Assembly: GCA_033297205.1 (NCBI GenBank)
Contig: MU859210.1
Span: 26,428 to 90,427 of the forward strand
DNA length: 64,000 nt
Direction of reading: 5' to 3'
From: Pseudoneurospora amorphoporcata
Lineage: Eukaryota > Ascomycota > Sordariomycetes > Sordariales > Sordariaceae
In this document: piece by piece, positions 60,364 to 64,000 of the stretch
How positions within the stretch are numbered: position 1 is the stretch's first letter
How the letters are laid out: every line of letters starts with the position of its first letter
Notes under the pieces: generated by a model
Told to the model about the DNA's origin: nothing
Databases searched by the model: none
Seen by the model: the letters and a program-made list of their open reading frames with translations, nothing else
Position numbers and translations under genes: made by a program

Positions 60364-61784
60364 TTAATGGTTGGGGTAGACAAACTCCGAGACCGTACCA
60401 CTCTTGGCCTTGAGGTTGTCGACTTGATCGGCCGAGAGCGAAGCACCAAAACGTGCGCCATCGCTGGCGCCCATGTTCTTGATGCTCGCGGTGCCACCCT
60501 TGGCGGCATCCATGACCAAGGCGACCTTGATTGGGCCTCCCTTGGGACGCTGGAAATAGTTGGCGTCACCCGCCGACTTGTTGTCGTCGCCAAGATGGAA
60601 GGTGGAAAGGGCCTTGTCCTGGCCAGGAGCCAAGACCTCGAACACGTCCAGCTCGCCACAGCCGGACTTCCAACAGTTGCAGGCGAAGTACTGAGCCGTG
60701 TTGGGAGTTCTCGAGTTGAGAAGCCAGATGGCGGGCTTGTTGCCGTCATCGCCGTTGTGCTGCGGTTCGTCCGGCATGCTGAACTCAAAGAGGAAGACGC
60801 GGGCAGATCCCGGGAAACCCTCTGTAGACGGGCGGGAGCGGTTAGCAATTGGACTGCGTGCATCAATGTCCAAAGTGACCAAGGGAAGATGGCGACTTAC
60901 TATAAGTGACGGCGCCAGGACGCCTGTAACCGCAACTGTCATCGCACGGCTGGTCCGTGGTCACGACAAACTCGGAGTGGGACACAAGAGGAGCATCATG
61001 GATGGTTTGGGGCGAAGAAGCTCCAGCGAGACCGTCGGCAGAGGAATAAGCCAAGGAGGCGCCGAAGGGGCTGTATAGGTAGGAGTGGGCTTATTAGCTT
61101 GGTGGATCTCAGAAGGATTGCCACATGATAACTTACCCAGAGACAACACCAGATCCAGCACCACCGCGGTTGCCGAGGAACATGACTCCCTTGCGAGTCT
61201 GGGTAGCGGCGTGGTACTCGCCAATGCGGTTGTAAGCGCCGCCACCACTGGGAAGGTAAACCGAAAATTGCTTGAGACGGAGAGGTCCACGGAAAATGAT
61301 GGACAGCTGAAGCAAGCATGGTGAGTATCACTCTGACAAGACTTGGGATACTTTGCATCAAATTTAACATGTCAGGTAGTGTACTTACAGGCTCATTTTA
61401 CGGAGCAAGGTCTCCGCTGAACTGCCTAGGGGTCTTGGTGCAAGCGCCGGACTCATTGTCCATGAAAGTGACGACATCGTAGGTGCCAGGCTTGGTCACC
61501 TTGGTGTAGATGACCTGGTCAACCTTCTGGCAGTACCAGTTGCCGATGTCCTCTTGATGTCTGTGGTCGCGGCACAGTTGGTCGGAAGAGATATCGGGGG
61601 CGTTCAAATGAGGATTGAAAGCTGGATCGGTGTCGTACGGGGCGATATCGCTCTGGCGAGCAACGATGGTTGAGTTACCATGGTAGGAGAGGGAACCAAA
61701 GCGACCGACGGCGAAGGCGTGGGCACCAGGAAGGGCGCCAAAGGCAACGAGGGCCGCAATAATCTTGGGGACGTCGAAAATCAT
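60364..61784 (-). CDS. TOS1-like secreted cell-wall protein, interrupted by an in-frame TAA
   Basis: Minus-strand exons 61784..61389, 61306..61137, 61070..60901, 60821..60364 (398 codons with the stop); all splice sites and phases are sound. A signal peptide opens it (MIFDVPKIIAALVAFGALPG). The N-terminal DUF2403-like part is followed by the DUF2401-like catalytic-type domain (RGPLRLKQFSVYLP, GSARVFLFEFSMP, PAIWLLNSRTPNTAQYFAC, CWKSGCGELDVFEVL). Family knowledge: yeast Tos1 is a covalently bound cell-wall protein with glycosidase resemblance. Codon 129 is TAA (61400-61398), three codons before the end of exon 1, where relatives have a sense codon between LAP and the NE(E/P)LS text. No other donor avoids it in frame. 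It may be a real null allele, strain variant or sequencing error. Confidence 0.8.
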
Positions 61785-63620
61785 GGTGAGATTCTTGAGC
61801 GTGTAATGGTTGTTGATGAAGTGCTTTGATATCGCGGCTGGCTTGAGTGATCTCGTTGGTGTGGGAGAAGGGAGTAAGTTTGGTTGTAGGAGGAGGAAAG
61901 GAGTCCTTTTATAGTTCAAGTTCGCAGAAAATATTCCAGTTCCCCTTCACCACCAAGAAATTCCAAGTGGATCCCATGGCTTTACCATTCACTCCCCACG
62001 CCAAGGCGGCATGTCAAAATCGAAGTAAACGGGGTTGTCGTCCAAGTGAAGACATCTTGGTCTGATATATAAGGCGGGAAGTGTCCACTTCTCAAGGTTT
62101 TGGCCCTTCACTCCCCATTCCCACACATCCCAGGTGGGGAGAAGGCAAGGGACGAGCGTCCATCTGAACTTCTGGAGTCCCTTCACAATGATATGGAACC
62201 TCTCGGGAGAAGCTCAAGGAATATGCCAAGTGATATGGGAGCGGATCTTGGCCTGACAGGTTGAGACGGCATGTACCCTGATCGCTCCTCGTCCCTTCAC
62301 TGCCCTACCTTTCGCTACATCTCATATCTATAGTCCTAGCCTGACCATACAACAGGTAATTATAGAATCCAGACGGCAGAAGGTAATGACAAGTTCGAGC
62401 TGGTTCTGTTTTGTGCGTCAGTTTGACAGATGTATTCATTTCAATCCTTCATACAGGCGTTTGACGAGCATGTTTGGTTTGGTCTTGATGCTTGCAGTCA
62501 AGCCAGTGGATTCCAACTCCATCCAATACTCTACATATGAATGAGCAGCGTTTTAGGAGCGGGAGTCAAGAATACCATCTCTCGGTTGAGTTTGCTCGAG
62601 CGGATGACTGGCCAATGTGCCAGCCAGCTCTATCAGCTAAACAGCGACAGCTAAACACTGCCGGATATCTCGACTTCAAGGAATCCCATTGCGCCTGCCA
62701 TCCTCCGCATCATGGCAATGAACTTGATGAGATTCTAAATCAACTAGACTGTATTAGTTTCTCCGCCCAAACATTGACTGCTCGTCAAGTAATGCCTCCC
62801 ATCTGTTAGCGTGGTTGCTCCTCTTGCGACTAGTGTGAGGATAATGTTTCTCAGTCCAGCACAGTCACCACAGCAATCACTGTGTCACAGTCACCGGTGC
62901 CATCACCGGCGGCGTGAATAGGTACACTGGATATGTCAATCTTCACCCAGTTGTCTTATCTTGTGTTGTCCATTCTATAGATGAAAAGCTTTTTCCCCAG
63001 CTCTGTCTGCCTTTTTTTGTTTGTTCGGTCATGGCCGTGTCTAGGTACCCAATAAGAACTGCCTGGGCACCCTCAAAGCTCTTTACGGCCTCCTAATATC
63101 CTGGCATCCGAAATCAGGACGCTAAAGAGCAGCTCAACTTCAAGAAAATGGGGCCGCCAAACGCCATGATGCTTGGCAGATGTGGGCCACGGCGGTGGAT
63201 AGTAGCTGGCGGCCCTAGTATTAGCCCTTTTCAATCCTTTGCTCGGTTGGTAACAGCTGGGAGCCTCCCTTCACTATCGATGGAAACACTGTTGTGGGGC
63301 TGGGGCTCAATCTGATGACGGTTTCGACCCTTCACTTGGACGACACCGGCGTCTGAGCGTTCGAGACCTTACATGTATCGTCCGTTTGGAGGCTGGCCAT
63401 GGACAGTGAAGGGTAAATACCCAGAAATTGCTGGCTGTCCAGCCACCGGGGCATTATTTATAGATACCAATCCTTCCCACTACGAGGCCCTTCCGTTCTC
63501 CTTTCGAAACCACAGATCACCACCGAGCTTGAAGGATTGTCGCGATCTAACGATCAGAAACTCTCAACAGCCAAGTATCCCACTCACAAGACTAGACCTG
63601 CCCACAAACTAGCCTTTACC
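61785..63620. promoter_or_regulatory. Divergent promoter with seven CCCTTCAC motifs
   Basis: CCCTTCAC occurs at 61943, 62104, 62179, 62293, 63267 and 63328 on the plus strand and at 63406-63413 as GTGAAGGG. Five of the seven extend to CCCTTCACT. Chance predicts about 0.05 copies in this length. A TATATAA stretch lies at about 62066. No gene was seen inside; a frame at 62492-62809 has no recognisable domain. Confidence 0.55.
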
Positions 63621-64000
63621 ATGAAGTCCGCCATGTCTACTATGGTCCTAATGGCCTTGCTGACCATCGTCTCCTTTATGGGATTCACTACCGGGATTGC
63701 TATCAACCGTGACCTTTCCGGTTTCAAACCTCTCAACGTCTCTATCGGTGGTTCCATCAACCCCATCGGTAGCACCTCATCATCTCCCAACATCTCCCTC
63801 GGCGGCGCCGTCAACCCGGTAGGCTCTCCTTTCAACAGTCTCCCCTCCTCCGGTCCTTCCCAGCCATCTGGTATTTCTCGCCGCTCATACCGCAAGTCCG
63901 CCCCGTATGTGACAAGGGCAGTAATCTGGGCTTGGAACAGTAGTTCAATTCAGCTAATAAACTACTTTGGTCTCGAAAGCCTTGTTGATCTTCTCAACCT
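63621..64000 (+). CDS. Small secreted protein, unknown family (3' end outside window)
   Basis: The ATG opens a signal-peptide-like start (MKSAMSTMVLMALLTIVSFM, cleavage near residues 25-30). A short internal duplication follows: NVSIGGSINPIGS and NISLGGAVNPVGS, Ser/Pro/Gly-rich, then a basic RRSYRKS. A likely intron is 63905..63979: GTATGT donor, GCTAAT branch point, AAAG acceptor, 75 bp, stop-free and in phase, so unspliced reading also stays open. After it the frame continues PLVDLLN to the window edge. I do not recognise the family. It shares the CCCTTCAC-rich promoter with the TOS1-like cell-wall gene, which hints at a cell-surface role. Confidence 0.6.
   Translation, partial: MKSAMSTMVLMALLTIVSFMGFTTGIAINRDLSGFKPLNVSIGGSINPIGSTSSSPNISLGGAVNPVGSPFNSLPSSGPSQPSGISRRSYRKSAPYVTRAVIWAWNSSSIQLINYFGLESLVDLLN

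Noticed and set aside
1..64000. CRISPR arrays, bacterial operons or prophage
   Set aside because: No spaced repeats of that kind; introns and gene families are eukaryotic.

Overview
This window is nuclear DNA of a filamentous ascomycete, most likely Neurospora or a close Sordariaceae relative. Genes are dense but separated by long intergenic stretches rich in simple repeats. Introns are short (53-177 bp), with GTAAGT-like donors, CTAAC/CTGAC-type branch points and YAG acceptors. The protein set includes Ppz-type phosphatase PZL-1, the E(z)/SET-7 H3K27 methyltransferase, the eisosome protein Pil1 and Rad2/XPG. The assignment rests on gene content and intron style, not on any search. A run of ten N at 18277-18286 shows the assembly is scaffolded.

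Layout. A GH3 beta-glucosidase 3' end (1-1381) is followed by a Cdc1/Ted1-type GPI-anchor phosphoesterase, uracil-DNA glycosylase, and, after a 4.2 kb gap, an Msb1/Mug8-domain polarity protein. The 15.8-20.6 kb stretch holds tRNA-Arg(ACG), homopolymers and the gap. PZL-1 (minus strand) precedes an 8 kb gene-poor stretch that contains a 544 bp MITE-like element with 96 bp inverted repeats. Then come a SUR7-family membrane protein, a second MITE-like element, a WDR6/Trm734 WD40 protein, a probable mitochondrial protein, mitochondrial ribosome recycling factor, tRNA-Val(TAC) with an 8 nt intron, Pil1, SET-7 with an unusually long tail, Rad2/XPG, a NatC-type LSM protein, a TOS1-like cell-wall protein broken by one stop codon, and the start of a small secreted protein.

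Functional themes. Two nuclear DNA-repair enzymes (UNG, RAD2) each carry a PCNA-binding-type motif. Two plasma-membrane-domain proteins (SUR7 family, Pil1) lie 11 kb apart. Two mitochondrial proteins are convergent neighbours at 38-41 kb. No operon-like arrangement or secondary-metabolite cluster is visible.

The observations most worth checking are: (1) seven copies of the 8-mer CCCTTCAC in the 1.8 kb divergent promoter between the TOS1-like gene and the small secreted protein; (2) a 117-codon in-frame extension beyond the TAG of the LSM-domain gene, a candidate for UAG-to-UGG A-to-I editing or readthrough; (3) two unrelated TA-flanked MITE-like elements; (4) the in-frame TAA in the TOS1-like gene. 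All gene models were built by eye from splice signals and protein family patterns.
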